A stretch of 64,000 nucleotides of DNA from JBLIDK01 sp047632595 (GTDB lineage Bacteria > Bacteroidota > Bacteroidia > Sphingobacteriales > Sphingobacteriaceae). The stretch spans positions 11,373 through 75,372 of the forward strand of contig JBLIDK010000004.1 of assembly GCA_047632595.1 (NCBI GenBank), given 5' to 3'. Shown here piece after piece: positions 1 through 7,816 of this stretch. Made by a program: the position numbers and the translations under genes. Position 1 is the stretch's first letter, and the number at the start of each line of letters is the position of its first letter. Below the pieces are notes generated by a model. It made no database searches, was not told the DNA's origin, and saw nothing but the letters and a program-made list of their open reading frames with translations.

Positions 1-1
1 C

Positions 2-2497
2 AGCGGAGATTTAGACCCTGCAGATGATATAACGAATACGACAAGCGCAACAGGTGATTTAGCAGGAATCTATCCTAGTCCTACGGTAAGCGGATTACAA
101 GGAAGAACGGTAAGTGGTGCGGCACCTGCTCTTAATCAAGTTTTGAAGTGGAACGGCACCTCATGGGCGCCTGCAGAAGATATTGATACCGATACGAATA
201 CTGACACAAATACTGAATACGATGCAGGGACAGGTATTTCAATTATTGGAACTACGATAACAAATACAGGAGACTTAGACCCATCAAATGACATAACTAA
301 TACAACTACCGCTACTGGCGATTTAGCAGGCACATATCCTAGTCCAACCGTTAGTGGTTTACAAGGAAGAACGGTAAGTGGTGCAACGCCTGCTCTTAAT
401 CAGGTTTTGAAGTGGAACGGCACCTCATGGGCGCCTGCAGAAGATATTGATACCGATACTGATACAAACACAGAATACGAAGCAGGAACTGGAATCACGA
501 TAAGTGGTGATACAATTTATAGTACAGGGGATTTAGATCCTTCAGATGATGTTACAAGTTCAACTACAGCAGCGGGTGACTTAGCAGGAACATATCCATC
601 ACCGACAGTAGGAGGAATCCAAGGTAGAACAGTAGACGGATCAGCACCAGCATTGAACCAAATATTAAAGTGGAACGGCACCTCATGGGCGCCTGCAGAA
701 GATATTGATACCGATACTGATACAAATACCGAATACGAAGCAGGAACTGGAATCATGATAAGTGGCGATACTATTTATAGTACAGGAGATTTAGATCCTT
801 CAGATGATATTACTAGTTCAACTGCAGCAGCAGGTGATTTAACGGGCACTTATCCAGCACCAACAATTTCAAATTTACAAGGGAATCCATTATTAGCATC
901 TGCTCCAGATTCTGGAGATATTATAATGTTTAATGGAATAAACTGGATTTCAATTCCTGATCCAGGTGCAATCGAATACGTAGCTGGAATAGGCATAGAT
1001 ATTGTAAATGATACAATAAACTATACTGTTTGGAACCTATTGAACAACGATGTTTTTAGAAATTCTGGAAAAGTAGGAATTGGAACAAATGATCCACAAG
1101 CTGGAATTCATTTAGTTGATTCATTTGGGGCTTTGTTTGAAGGTCAAGTAGGTGGAACTATATCAAAAGAAGGTGCTGGAAGAAGAATGTTGTGGTATCC
1201 TCAAAAGTCGGCTTTTAGAGTAGGAGAGGTTACAGGAACACACTGGGATGATGCCAATACTGGAATAAATTCAATTGCAATGGGGTATAATACAACTGCC
1301 TCAGGTATTCGGTCAATTGCAATAGGTTCAGCAACTTTATCAAATGCAAACAACGGAACTGCTATTGGTCGAAATACAAATGCCACAGGTGACTCTGCAA
1401 CAGCTGTTGGAAATAAAACATCTGCCTCAGGTCAAAGTGCAAGTGCTTTTGGATATGGGAACAATGCCAACGGACAAGGAGCAAGTGCTTTTGGTTATGA
1501 ATCCTTAGCCTCAGGAAGTTTCTCAAACGTCTTAGGTTTTCAGTCTAATGCCTCTGGACCTTATTCAATTGCAATGGGATATCGAGGATTTGCAGGAGGT
1601 ACTTATTCTATTGCAATTGGTCATACTGCATGGGCATTGGGGCAAGGGTCATTAGCATTTGGAAACGAAACTAATGTTACTGGTAACTATTCAACCGCTT
1701 TTGGATATAAAACGAACGTTTCAGGTAAATATTCAATAGCAGCTGGAATTTCGGCCAAAGCATCTGGAGATTCGTCAATTGCTTTAGGATTTAATACACT
1801 TTCGAGTGGAGATAATGCTTTTTCTGCTGGCTATAATGCAATAGCAGCAGGTAACAACACATTTGCCTTAGGTAGAAATGTAGAAGCTGATACAACTATT
1901 GTTGGAAGTTTCGTGCTAGGAGATGCTTCTTCAGGAGCAAGTTTCCTTGAAAGTCAAGTAAATAATGAATTTGCATCAAGATTTACTGGTGGATATAGAT
2001 TCTTTACTAGTTCAGATTTAAGTAGCGGAGTAACTCTTCCAGGTGGAGGAGGTTCTTGGAGTATTTTATCTGATAGAAGAATGAAAGAAAATATCCGAGA
2101 AGTAAATGCGGAAGAAACTCTATTAAAAATTAGAGACTTAGAAATTACTAATTGGAACTATATAAGTCAAGACGATAAAATAAGACACATTGGGCCTTAT
2201 GCTCAAGACTTCTTTAAGGCTTTTCAGATAGGAGAGAGTGATACGACGATCACTACTTCGGATATTGACGGAATAAATATGTTAGCAATAAAAGCCCTTG
2301 AGCAAAGAACTAATGAACTTAGATTGAAACAATTAGAATTGGAGAAAGCGCAAATAGAATTTTCAAATGCGCGAAAGGAAATAGATAATTTAAAACTTCA
2401 AATCCAAAATCAGAATAGTATAAATACTAATCTGAGTTCAGAAATTCAAAGCATAAAAGAGATGCTTGAACAACAAAGTTCAACAATCAAAAAGTAA
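2..2497 (+). CDS. Surface fibre protein with YadA-like head repeats and C-terminal S74 self-cleaving chaperone (5' end outside window)
   Basis: The reading frame is open from base 2, so the gene begins upstream of the window; the TTG at 143 is not a real start. Domains in order: about three 86-88-aa modules with a GDLAGTYPSPTV motif and acidic DTDTNTEY stretches (nt 2-900); a linker; about fifteen 14-aa YadA/haemagglutinin head-like repeats of the type SIAMGYNTTASG (nt 1275-1905), which should form a left-handed beta-roll; then an intramolecular chaperone of peptidase family S74 beginning at LSDRRMKENI (nt 2070 on) and a terminal coiled coil (nt 2300-2490). In the S74 family the Ser of the SD(R)R-K motif and the nearby Lys cleave the chain after trimerisation; both residues are present. 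The role is inferred to be a trimeric adhesin or fibre. No T9SS C-terminal signal is seen, so a phage-tail-like fibre origin is possible. Confidence 0.85.
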   Translation, partial: SGDLDPADDITNTTSATGDLAGIYPSPTVSGLQGRTVSGAAPALNQVLKWNGTSWAPAEDIDTDTNTDTNTEYDAGTGISIIGTTITNTGDLDPSNDITNTTTATGDLAGTYPSPTVSGLQGRTVSGATPALNQVLKWNGTSWAPAEDIDTDTDTNTEYEAGTGITISGDTIYSTGDLDPSDDVTSSTTAAGDLAGTYPSPTVGGIQGRTVDGSAPALNQILKWNGTSWAPAEDIDTDTDTNTEYEAGTGIMISGDTIYSTGDLDPSDDITSSTAAAGDLTGTYPAPTISNLQGNPLLASAPDSGDIIMFNGINWISIPDPGAIEYVAGIGIDIVNDTINYTVWNLLNNDVFRNSGKVGIGTNDPQAGIHLVDSFGALFEGQVGGTISKEGAGRRMLWYPQKSAFRVGEVTGTHWDDANTGINSIAMGYNTTASGIRSIAIGSATLSNANNGTAIGRNTNATGDSATAVGNKTSASGQSASAFGYGNNANGQGASAFGYESLASGSFSNVLGFQSNASGPYSIAMGYRGFAGGTYSIAIGHTAWALGQGSLAFGNETNVTGNYSTAFGYKTNVSGKYSIAAGISAKASGDSSIALGFNTLSSGDNAFSAGYNAIAAGNNTFALGRNVEADTTIVGSFVLGDASSGASFLESQVNNEFASRFTGGYRFFTSSDLSSGVTLPGGGGSWSILSDRRMKENIREVNAEETLLKIRDLEITNWNYISQDDKIRHIGPYAQDFFKAFQIGESDTTITTSDIDGINMLAIKALEQRTNELRLKQLELEKAQIEFSNARKEIDNLKLQIQNQNSINTNLSSEIQSIKEMLEQQSSTIKK
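146..716 (+). repeat. Three copies of an identical 49-bp core within tandem coding modules
   Basis: Identical 49-bp cores begin at 146, 410 and 668, giving periods of 264 and 258 bp (88 and 86 codons). They encode KWNGTSWAPAEDIDTD. The flanking module sequence is diverged between copies two and three, while copies one and two stay similar further upstream. The pattern of an exact core in diverged surroundings suggests recent duplication or gene conversion. Confidence 0.9.
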
Positions 2498-2505
2498 AAT
2501 CTTTT

Positions 2506-2631
2506 TTAGTTCCAAGCAGCTTGACTTCCCATTACTAATTCATCATAAGGTAATGAAGATGCAAGGTTAATCCATTCACCATTTACTTCGCCTACAATTT
2601 AGTTAAAATCAGCGGTTATGCTGGATGTATC
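2506..2631 (-). pseudogene. 3' tail of an unidentified gene, interrupted by a stop
   Basis: On the minus strand one frame reads QITDTSSITADFN, a stop, then IVGEVNGEWINLASS and LPYDELVMGSQAAWN before a TAA at 2508-2506. The composition and the clean stop look like the C-terminus of a real protein, but I do not recognise the family. It starts exactly where the methyltransferase remnant (2612-2995) loses its similarity, so the two fragments were probably joined by a deletion. Confidence 0.4.
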
Positions 2632-2995
2632 TGTTATTTGCAGATGCCACGGCCTTAGCATTTTTAGACGAGCCGCATTTTATAGCAAGCTCTAAGTACT
2701 TAATTGTTTGGCTATAGGGGATTTCATTTAAGAAGCCCCAAAAATTTTTATTTTTGAAATTCAGTACCTTTTGGTTGAATAAGGATATTAAACTCCTTTA
2801 GTTCTCCTTTAAGATAACTGGTGATTTGCCGTTCAGCTTCCAGAAAAAATTCAGAAACGGGTTCTTGGAAACTCTACTTGGCTTAAATTCCACTTTAATT
2901 AACGCTCCATCGTCTTCATGTATGGTTAACCATCCTACAGATGATAAAAAGCTATGCTTTGATGTGTTGTTATTTTGACAAGTGTTATTTAACAA
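2612..2995 (-). pseudogene. Remnant of a methylated-DNA-protein-cysteine methyltransferase (Ogt/MGMT family)
   Basis: Three minus-strand frames together resemble an MGMT. The first holds VGWLTIHEDDGALIKVEF (the N-terminal strand region of Ogt). After a frameshift near 2860 comes FLEAERQITSYLKGELKEF and then IQPKGTEFQK with a stop at about 2750. After a second shift comes FWGFLNEIPYSQTIKYLELA and then SSKNAKAVASANNR. These match, in order, the family blocks QLxEYFxGxRxxF, PxGTxFQxxVW, LxxIPYGxTxSY and NPxAxRAVGxANxxN. The catalytic PCHRV block is missing: the similarity ends where another gene fragment begins. The gene is therefore dead and truncated. It sits between the fibre gene and lepB. 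Confidence 0.85.
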
Positions 2996-3007
2996 CTAAA
3001 TGATAAG

Positions 3008-4399
3008 TTACCAACTGTGTACTTTTTTGAATATTCTATTAAATCGAATGCCTTCGAAAAATGATTTGTCCTTGTCAGTTGAAAATAAAACAAAAATAGG
3101 CTTTCCTACTACGTGATCTTCAGGAACAAAGCCCCACATTCTTGCATCAGCAGAGTTGTCTCTGTTGTCGCCCATCATCCAATAATAATTCATTTTAAAA
3201 GTATAAGTAGTGGTTTGTTCACCATTTATATAGAATAATCCATCCTTCTGTTCAAAGGTGTTTTCTTCGTAAACTTCAATCAAACGGCGATATATTGGCT
3301 CAGTTTTGTTGGTTATTTCAACCGTGGCACCTTTTTTTGGAACGTACATTGGTCCAAAATTATCTTTTGTCCAATTGTACCGTGGACTAAATGGATAGAT
3401 GTTTTTCGAATCGTTTTTAACGTACTTGTTTAAACGATCTATAGATGCAATGTTTGGTAGTCTTCTGATTTCTTCAGCCATACTTGCTGTTAAAGGCAAG
3501 GCATAACGGTTTCCACTAGATTCAATGTCTTCATTTGCTACTCCAATTTTTTGTAAAAATTTTGGATTGATTTTGGAACCGTCAGTTGTAATTAAATAAT
3601 CAAATTGACGTCCTTCCCAATCATTTTCCTTTTCACCATTAATATAAACGTAACCATCTACTATTTGAATGGAATCTCCACCAACTGCAACACAACGCTT
3701 CACGTAGTTTTCACGCTTATCAACTGGTCTAGTTTTAATTTCAGGAGTGCTATTTACTTGCATTCCCATTTGTTGGTAGTACAGGCTCCAGAATTTCGGA
3801 GAGTTTATATTTTCTGACCCATAGTTACGCACCCAACCATAATAATCGGGGTTTTCATGCCCAGTAATAATAGTATCCCCAACAGGGAAATTAAATACCA
3901 CAATATCGTTTCGTTGTACCTCACCAAAACCTGCTAAACGCTTATACTCATTTTGAATCCATGTTAAATACGAGTTAGTTCCTGTGGTTCCAGGTAATTT
4001 GTTGTGCATTAAAGGTAATGTCAAAGGCGTTTGCGGAACTCTAGGTCCGAATGCTACTTTACTCACATAAAGTCTATCTCCAACTAACAAAGTTTTCTCT
4101 AAAGAGGAGGTTGGTATCGCGTAAAGCTGAAAAATAAAGGTGTTTACAAATGTTGCGGCAATAAAGGCAAAAATTAACGCATCAAACCATTCAATAAGCC
4201 ATCTAAATTTTGGAAATTTTGGTTTTAACAGGTTCCAAAAATCCCAAGGAACTTTTTTACTAATGTAAATATCAAATATAACAGGCATTAAAATTAACCA
4301 GCCCCAACTTTTCATCCAGATTACCCAAAAAAGGTATAAACCACCTACAATGGCGAAACGTACCCATTTGTTTTTGAAAAATTCTCTAATTTTTGTCAT
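3008..4399 (-). CDS. lepB: Signal peptidase I
   Basis: This membrane-bound serine peptidase removes signal peptides from exported proteins. It is 463 aa, the long form usual in Bacteroidota. Two N-terminal hydrophobic segments (about 13-29 and 32-46) and another at about 74-92 precede the catalytic part. The nucleophile is Ser99 in IPTSSLEKTLLVGD, where most families have SSMxPTL; the SLEK form is the Bacteroidota type. The general base is Lys234 in YVKRCVAVGGDS. The C-terminal box MGDNRDNSADARMWGFVP is intact. A large insertion lies between the last two boxes. Many secreted T9SS cargo proteins in this window would be substrates. The start ATG is at 4399. Confidence 0.95.
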   Translation of the reverse strand: MTKIREFFKNKWVRFAIVGGLYLFWVIWMKSWGWLILMPVIFDIYISKKVPWDFWNLLKPKFPKFRWLIEWFDALIFAFIAATFVNTFIFQLYAIPTSSLEKTLLVGDRLYVSKVAFGPRVPQTPLTLPLMHNKLPGTTGTNSYLTWIQNEYKRLAGFGEVQRNDIVVFNFPVGDTIITGHENPDYYGWVRNYGSENINSPKFWSLYYQQMGMQVNSTPEIKTRPVDKRENYVKRCVAVGGDSIQIVDGYVYINGEKENDWEGRQFDYLITTDGSKINPKFLQKIGVANEDIESSGNRYALPLTASMAEEIRRLPNIASIDRLNKYVKNDSKNIYPFSPRYNWTKDNFGPMYVPKKGATVEITNKTEPIYRRLIEVYEENTFEQKDGLFYINGEQTTTYTFKMNYYWMMGDNRDNSADARMWGFVPEDHVVGKPIFVLFSTDKDKSFFEGIRFNRIFKKVHSW

Positions 4400-4468
4400 T
4401 GTAATCTATTGTTTGAAAGGAGTCTATTGCAGTTTAATACTGTCGCAAGGTAAGTAAATGCCCTAAAT

Positions 4469-4930
4469 TTACGCTACGGTTTGTGTAATCTGGTTCAAAT
4501 GGTTTTGCATATGAACGATGTAATCTTCCATTAATTCCTGTAAAGTGTTAATTTCCTTTTTAGGATCACTTATTTTTATTTTTAAATTTTCGTCTGTTAC
4601 CATCGCGAAAATTCGAACAACTTGCTTGTTTAAATTATGAAACAATTCTGTCATATGAAGAATGTCTGCCATGTTGTATTTATTAACCTCTACCATTTCA
4701 TTTGGCTGGTAACTTTCTAATTTATATGGACTTGGAATAAATTGCGATTCTGTAAATCTGCGAATATTATATTGTGATGAGTCGATAAGGTGACCTAAAA
4801 TTTCTTGCTTACTCCACACGTCCTCCTTGGGTTTGTCCTTCAATTCTGCTGGCGAATAATCGTCCAAAGTATCCATAACTTCTTGCATTAATTGAAATAA
4901 TTCCGTTGCTTTCTCTTTTTGGTAGCTCAT
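4469..4930 (-). CDS. DinB-fold family protein
   Basis: The product is a 153-aa four-helix-bundle protein of the DinB/YfiT-like superfamily (DinB_2 type), starting MSYQKEKATELFQLM. The segment WSKQEILGHLIDSSQYNIRRF carries the His expected for the first metal ligand, and an HMQNHLNQI stretch near the C-terminus supplies the others. Members include thiol transferases and many proteins of unknown function, so the substrate cannot be named. I chose the ATG at 4930 and not the upstream codon at 4993, which would run into the divergent gene beginning at 4974. Confidence 0.8.
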   Translation of the reverse strand: MSYQKEKATELFQLMQEVMDTLDDYSPAELKDKPKEDVWSKQEILGHLIDSSQYNIRRFTESQFIPSPYKLESYQPNEMVEVNKYNMADILHMTELFHNLNKQVVRIFAMVTDENLKIKISDPKKEINTLQELMEDYIVHMQNHLNQITQTVA

Positions 4931-4935
4931 GATGT

Positions 4936-4943
4936 TACTTTTG
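4936..4943 (+). promoter_or_regulatory. -7 promoter element (TACTTTTG) for the RNA methyltransferase gene
   Basis: TACTTTTG matches the Bacteroidota -7 consensus TAnnTTTG exactly and lies 31 bp upstream of the ATG at 4974. A convincing -33 element at the usual distance is not visible. Confidence 0.45.
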
Positions 4944-4973
4944 CACAAATATAAATGACTAAATCGTTTTACT

Positions 4974-6098
4974 ATGCCTTCACAGCAATACATTGCAAAA
5001 ACTTTTTTCGCGCTAGAGGAAATCTTAGCAGATGAACTTAAAGAACTAGGTGCTCAAAATGTTCAAATACAGAAAAGAGCCGTTGCCTTTGAGGCAGATA
5101 CAAAGACTTTTTACAAGGTCCATATGGGTTGTAGAGTTGCTTTAAGTATTTACAAACCATTAATTTCTTTTAAGGCAAATACCTACGATCAGCTTTATGA
5201 TGAAGCATCAAAGTTTGATTGGTCTACGATTTTGGACTTAAGAAAAACCTTTTCTATTGGAAATACAGTCTATTCTCAGGAGTTAAGCCATAGTAAATTT
5301 GCCACTTTGCGCTTAAAAGATGCCATTGTAGACCATTTTTATAAGAAACACAATCGCAGGCCTGATGTAGAATTGCAAAACCCTGATGTGATTTTTCATT
5401 TACACGTTTCTTTTAATGATGTAACCATTTCAATGGACAGTTCTGGTCCGGGGTTATACAAACGTGGATATAGAGTAGAAACAACTGAAGCACCAATGAA
5501 TGAAGTATTGGCAGCAGGGATTATAAAGTTATCTGGCTGGGATGGTAAAAAGCCATTTTTGGACCCGATGTGTGGTTCGGGAACTTTCCCAATTGAAGCT
5601 GCAATGATTGCCCAAAACAATGCTCCAAATTTTTATAGAAACGATTTTGCTTTTCAGAAATGGGATGATTTTGATGAAGATGCTTATGAGCAAGCTAGAA
5701 TGGAATTGTTAAACTCTGGACACAAAGCTAAAGTTGATATTCAAGGGAGTGATAACAACCAAGGAGTGCTTGGAATTGCCAAAGGAAATGTTAGAAAGGC
5801 TTTTTTAGATGATTTTATTGAAATTGAAAAAGCAAACTTTCATGATTTGGACAGGAATGGTGAAAGTGGCTTTATGATTATTAATCCTCCTTACGATGAG
5901 CGTATGTATTTAGATGACGCCATTCAATATTACAAAGATATTGGCGATACATTGAAGCAGCGCTTTAATGGCTGGGAGTGTTGGATAGTTTCATCACACA
6001 AACAAGCTTTAAAACAAATGGGCTTAAAAGCCGATGCAAAAATCGATTTATACAACGGTCCATTGGAAATTAGACTCAATCAATATCGAATTTTTTAA
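4974..6098 (+). CDS. THUMP-domain class I SAM-dependent RNA methyltransferase (RlmL/YpsC-like)
   Basis: The 374-aa product resembles the N-terminal, guanine-N2 methyltransferase half of RlmL, a 23S rRNA enzyme; stand-alone forms such as YpsC are common. An N-terminal ferredoxin-like plus THUMP region (about 1-165) should bind RNA. The Rossmann-fold methyltransferase follows, with the SAM-binding motif FLDPMCGSGTFPIEAA and the catalytic motif INPPYDERM (NPPY type, used for exocyclic-amine methylation). It runs divergently from the DinB-fold gene, only 43 bp away. The precise target base is inferred from the family only. Confidence 0.88.
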   Translation: MPSQQYIAKTFFALEEILADELKELGAQNVQIQKRAVAFEADTKTFYKVHMGCRVALSIYKPLISFKANTYDQLYDEASKFDWSTILDLRKTFSIGNTVYSQELSHSKFATLRLKDAIVDHFYKKHNRRPDVELQNPDVIFHLHVSFNDVTISMDSSGPGLYKRGYRVETTEAPMNEVLAAGIIKLSGWDGKKPFLDPMCGSGTFPIEAAMIAQNNAPNFYRNDFAFQKWDDFDEDAYEQARMELLNSGHKAKVDIQGSDNNQGVLGIAKGNVRKAFLDDFIEIEKANFHDLDRNGESGFMIINPPYDERMYLDDAIQYYKDIGDTLKQRFNGWECWIVSSHKQALKQMGLKADAKIDLYNGPLEIRLNQYRIF

Positions 6099-6115
6099 GC
6101 GAGCAGAATAAAATA

Positions 6116-6153
6116 TTTAGGCAAGTCTAAAAATATTTATAGATTTGTCTAAA
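6116..6153 (+). promoter_or_regulatory. Promoter covered by two tandem DtxR/MntR-like palindromes
   Basis: Two 16-bp imperfect palindromes lie just before the ATG at 6156: TTTAGGCAAGTCTAAA (6116-6131) and TATAGATTTGTCTAAA (6138-6153), 22 bp apart (two helical turns). A promoter is embedded in them: a TTTAG -33-like element at 6116-6120, a 19-bp spacer and a perfect -7 element TAGATTTG at 6140-6147. One palindrome covers each promoter element, a typical repressor layout. The TTTAG(G)...CTAAA half-sites resemble those of iron- or manganese-dependent DtxR-family repressors; naming that family is inference. Transcription would start within a few bases of the ATG. Confidence 0.65.
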
Positions 6154-6155
6154 AT

Positions 6156-7394
6156 ATGAGAAAAGCACTTTATTTCCTTTTTGTTTTTTTGGCATTTATT
6201 GTTGCCACAACATTAATTTCTTGTGAGAAAATTTTACCCACAGCACCAGAGAGTAATGAAGTGTTGGCTGAGCCAATAGCTGATTTAAGTCCTTCGCAAC
6301 TAGCCTTACACATTAAAGGCGATGAAGAATTTGCTCGGATTTTCTCAGAAGCTGAGGGGTTAGGACCCGTTTTTGTTCAAAATTCATGTGAAAGTTGCCA
6401 TGTTGGCGATGGAAAAGGGAATCCTTTCAATAATTTAACTCGCTTTGGGCGATATGACACCGCAAATATGTGGGACCCACTTTTGGCAATTGGTGGTCCA
6501 CAAATTCAGCACAGAGCAATTTCAAACTATAAAGGAGAAGAGCTTCCACCCAATGTTCAAAGTTCTCAATTTATAGCTCCCAACGTAACGGGATTAGGTT
6601 ATTTAGGAGCTGTTTTAGATGCCGATATTTTAGCAATGTCTGACCCATTTGATAGCGACAATGACGGAATTAGTGGTGTGGTTCAACTAGTAGATAAGCC
6701 TGATTTTTTAAATCCTGATCCACGTTACCATACACCACAAGCAGGAGGGAAGTACATAGGGCGTTTTGGTAGAAAATCTTCGGCAATTGACCTTGTTCAA
6801 CAAACAGTTGGCGCTTACAAACAAGATATGGGCATCACATCTGATTTTGATACTCAAGACCCTGTTAATTTTCAAGATTCGCGATTCGCTGATGACAATG
6901 TTCCAGATCCAGAAATCCCTGCTGCAACGTTAAACAAAGTGGTGTTTTACTTACAAACCTTAGAAGCTCCACGTAGAAGAAATGAAAACGTCCCATCAGT
7001 AATAGCTGGAGAAGCAGTATTCTTAAAAATTGGCTGTGAGTCTTGTCATAAATCAACTCTTAAAACAGGTCAATCAGAAATTGCGGCTTTAGATCAAGTA
7101 GAGTTTCACCCTTATACCGACATGCTTTTGCACGACATGGGAGCAGATTTAGATGATAAGTACACCGAAGGTGTAGTTGAAACCTTTGAGTGGCGCACAA
7201 TGCCGTTATGGGGCTATGGTTTGCAAGCAGAGTCGCAAGGTTCACAAATATATTTATTACATGATGGTAGAGCCAAAACCTTAGCAGAAGCAATTAATTT
7301 TCATGGCGGAGAAGCTGCTGCTAGTCGGGATAATTATAAAGCCCTAACCCCAACCGAAAAGCAACAATTGGAAGTGTTTTTAAACTCACTATAA
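6156..7394 (+). CDS. Di-haem c-type cytochrome lipoprotein (di-haem oxidoreductase / putative peroxidase family)
   Basis: The 412-aa protein has a lipoprotein signal ending at Cys23 (TTLISC) and two c-type haem motifs, CESCH at 78-82 and CESCH at 294-298. This spacing and the tryptic blocks around them (GDGKGNP, MPLWGYGL, LHDGRAKTLAEAI) match the di-haem oxidoreductase (DHOR) family, related to MauG/CcpA peroxidases. The family's electron acceptor and substrate are poorly known; relatives sit in iron-regulated loci with imelysin-like proteins, absent here. It is translationally coupled (TAATG) to a Rieske protein, suggesting electron exchange at the outer face of a membrane. It is preceded by tandem metalloregulator-like sites. 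Confidence 0.88.
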   Translation: MRKALYFLFVFLAFIVATTLISCEKILPTAPESNEVLAEPIADLSPSQLALHIKGDEEFARIFSEAEGLGPVFVQNSCESCHVGDGKGNPFNNLTRFGRYDTANMWDPLLAIGGPQIQHRAISNYKGEELPPNVQSSQFIAPNVTGLGYLGAVLDADILAMSDPFDSDNDGISGVVQLVDKPDFLNPDPRYHTPQAGGKYIGRFGRKSSAIDLVQQTVGAYKQDMGITSDFDTQDPVNFQDSRFADDNVPDPEIPAATLNKVVFYLQTLEAPRRRNENVPSVIAGEAVFLKIGCESCHKSTLKTGQSEIAALDQVEFHPYTDMLLHDMGADLDDKYTEGVVETFEWRTMPLWGYGLQAESQGSQIYLLHDGRAKTLAEAINFHGGEAAASRDNYKALTPTEKQQLEVFLNSL

Positions 7395-7816
7395 TGGAAA
7401 CCAGAAAGACTTTTATCAAAAAATCATTAACCATTGGAGCCATGTGCTGCACTGGGATAATGACTGGAGTTTTGGCTTCTTGTTCGTCCATTCGCTACGT
7501 AGCATTTAAAGAGAATAATGGGGTAATTTCCATACCGCTTAGCGCTTTCGTGAAGAATGATAAGGTGTTGATTGACGAATCCAAGTTAAAAGCCCCATTG
7601 TTAGTGGTCAAACAAGAAAATACCTACCAAGCATTGTTGATGTTATGTACGCACAAGGCCTGCACTCTAGAAGCGAATGGTGCAGTTTTGGTTTGTCCTT
7701 GCCACGGTTCAGAATTTAGTTCAAGCGGTAAAGTTTTAGTAGGTCCAGCTTCAAAAGACCTATTTGAATATCCTTGCAAAGCAGAAAAAGACACTTTAAA
7801 CATTAAAATAGCCTAA
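7394..7816 (+). CDS. Rieske [2Fe-2S] lipoprotein
   Basis: The 140-aa protein has both Rieske boxes: CTHKAC (Cys85, His87, Cys90) and CPCHGS (Cys101, Cys103, His104). Cys85, His87, Cys101 and His104 are the cluster ligands; Cys90 and Cys103 form the usual disulfide. The N-terminus (RK then a hydrophobic stretch ending in LASC at Cys30) fits a lipoprotein anchor. The start overlaps the cytochrome stop (TAATG), and its own stop overlaps the porin start in the same way. No cytochrome b or c1 subunit is nearby, so this is not a bc1 complex; the likely partner is the di-haem cytochrome upstream. Confidence 0.9.
   Translation: METRKTFIKKSLTIGAMCCTGIMTGVLASCSSIRYVAFKENNGVISIPLSAFVKNDKVLIDESKLKAPLLVVKQENTYQALLMLCTHKACTLEANGAVLVCPCHGSEFSSSGKVLVGPASKDLFEYPCKAEKDTLNIKIA

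Noticed and set aside
146..716. Regular repeats that could suggest a CRISPR array
   Set aside because: The repeats are 49 bp with about 210-bp intervals, stay in one reading frame and encode protein modules.
4931..4993. Longer start for the DinB-fold gene
   Set aside because: It would extend into the divergent methyltransferase gene and over its -7 element; MSYQ at 4930 fits the family.
7394..7816. Rieske subunit of a cytochrome bc1 complex
   Set aside because: No cytochrome b or c1 gene is adjacent; neighbours are a di-haem oxidoreductase and a porin.
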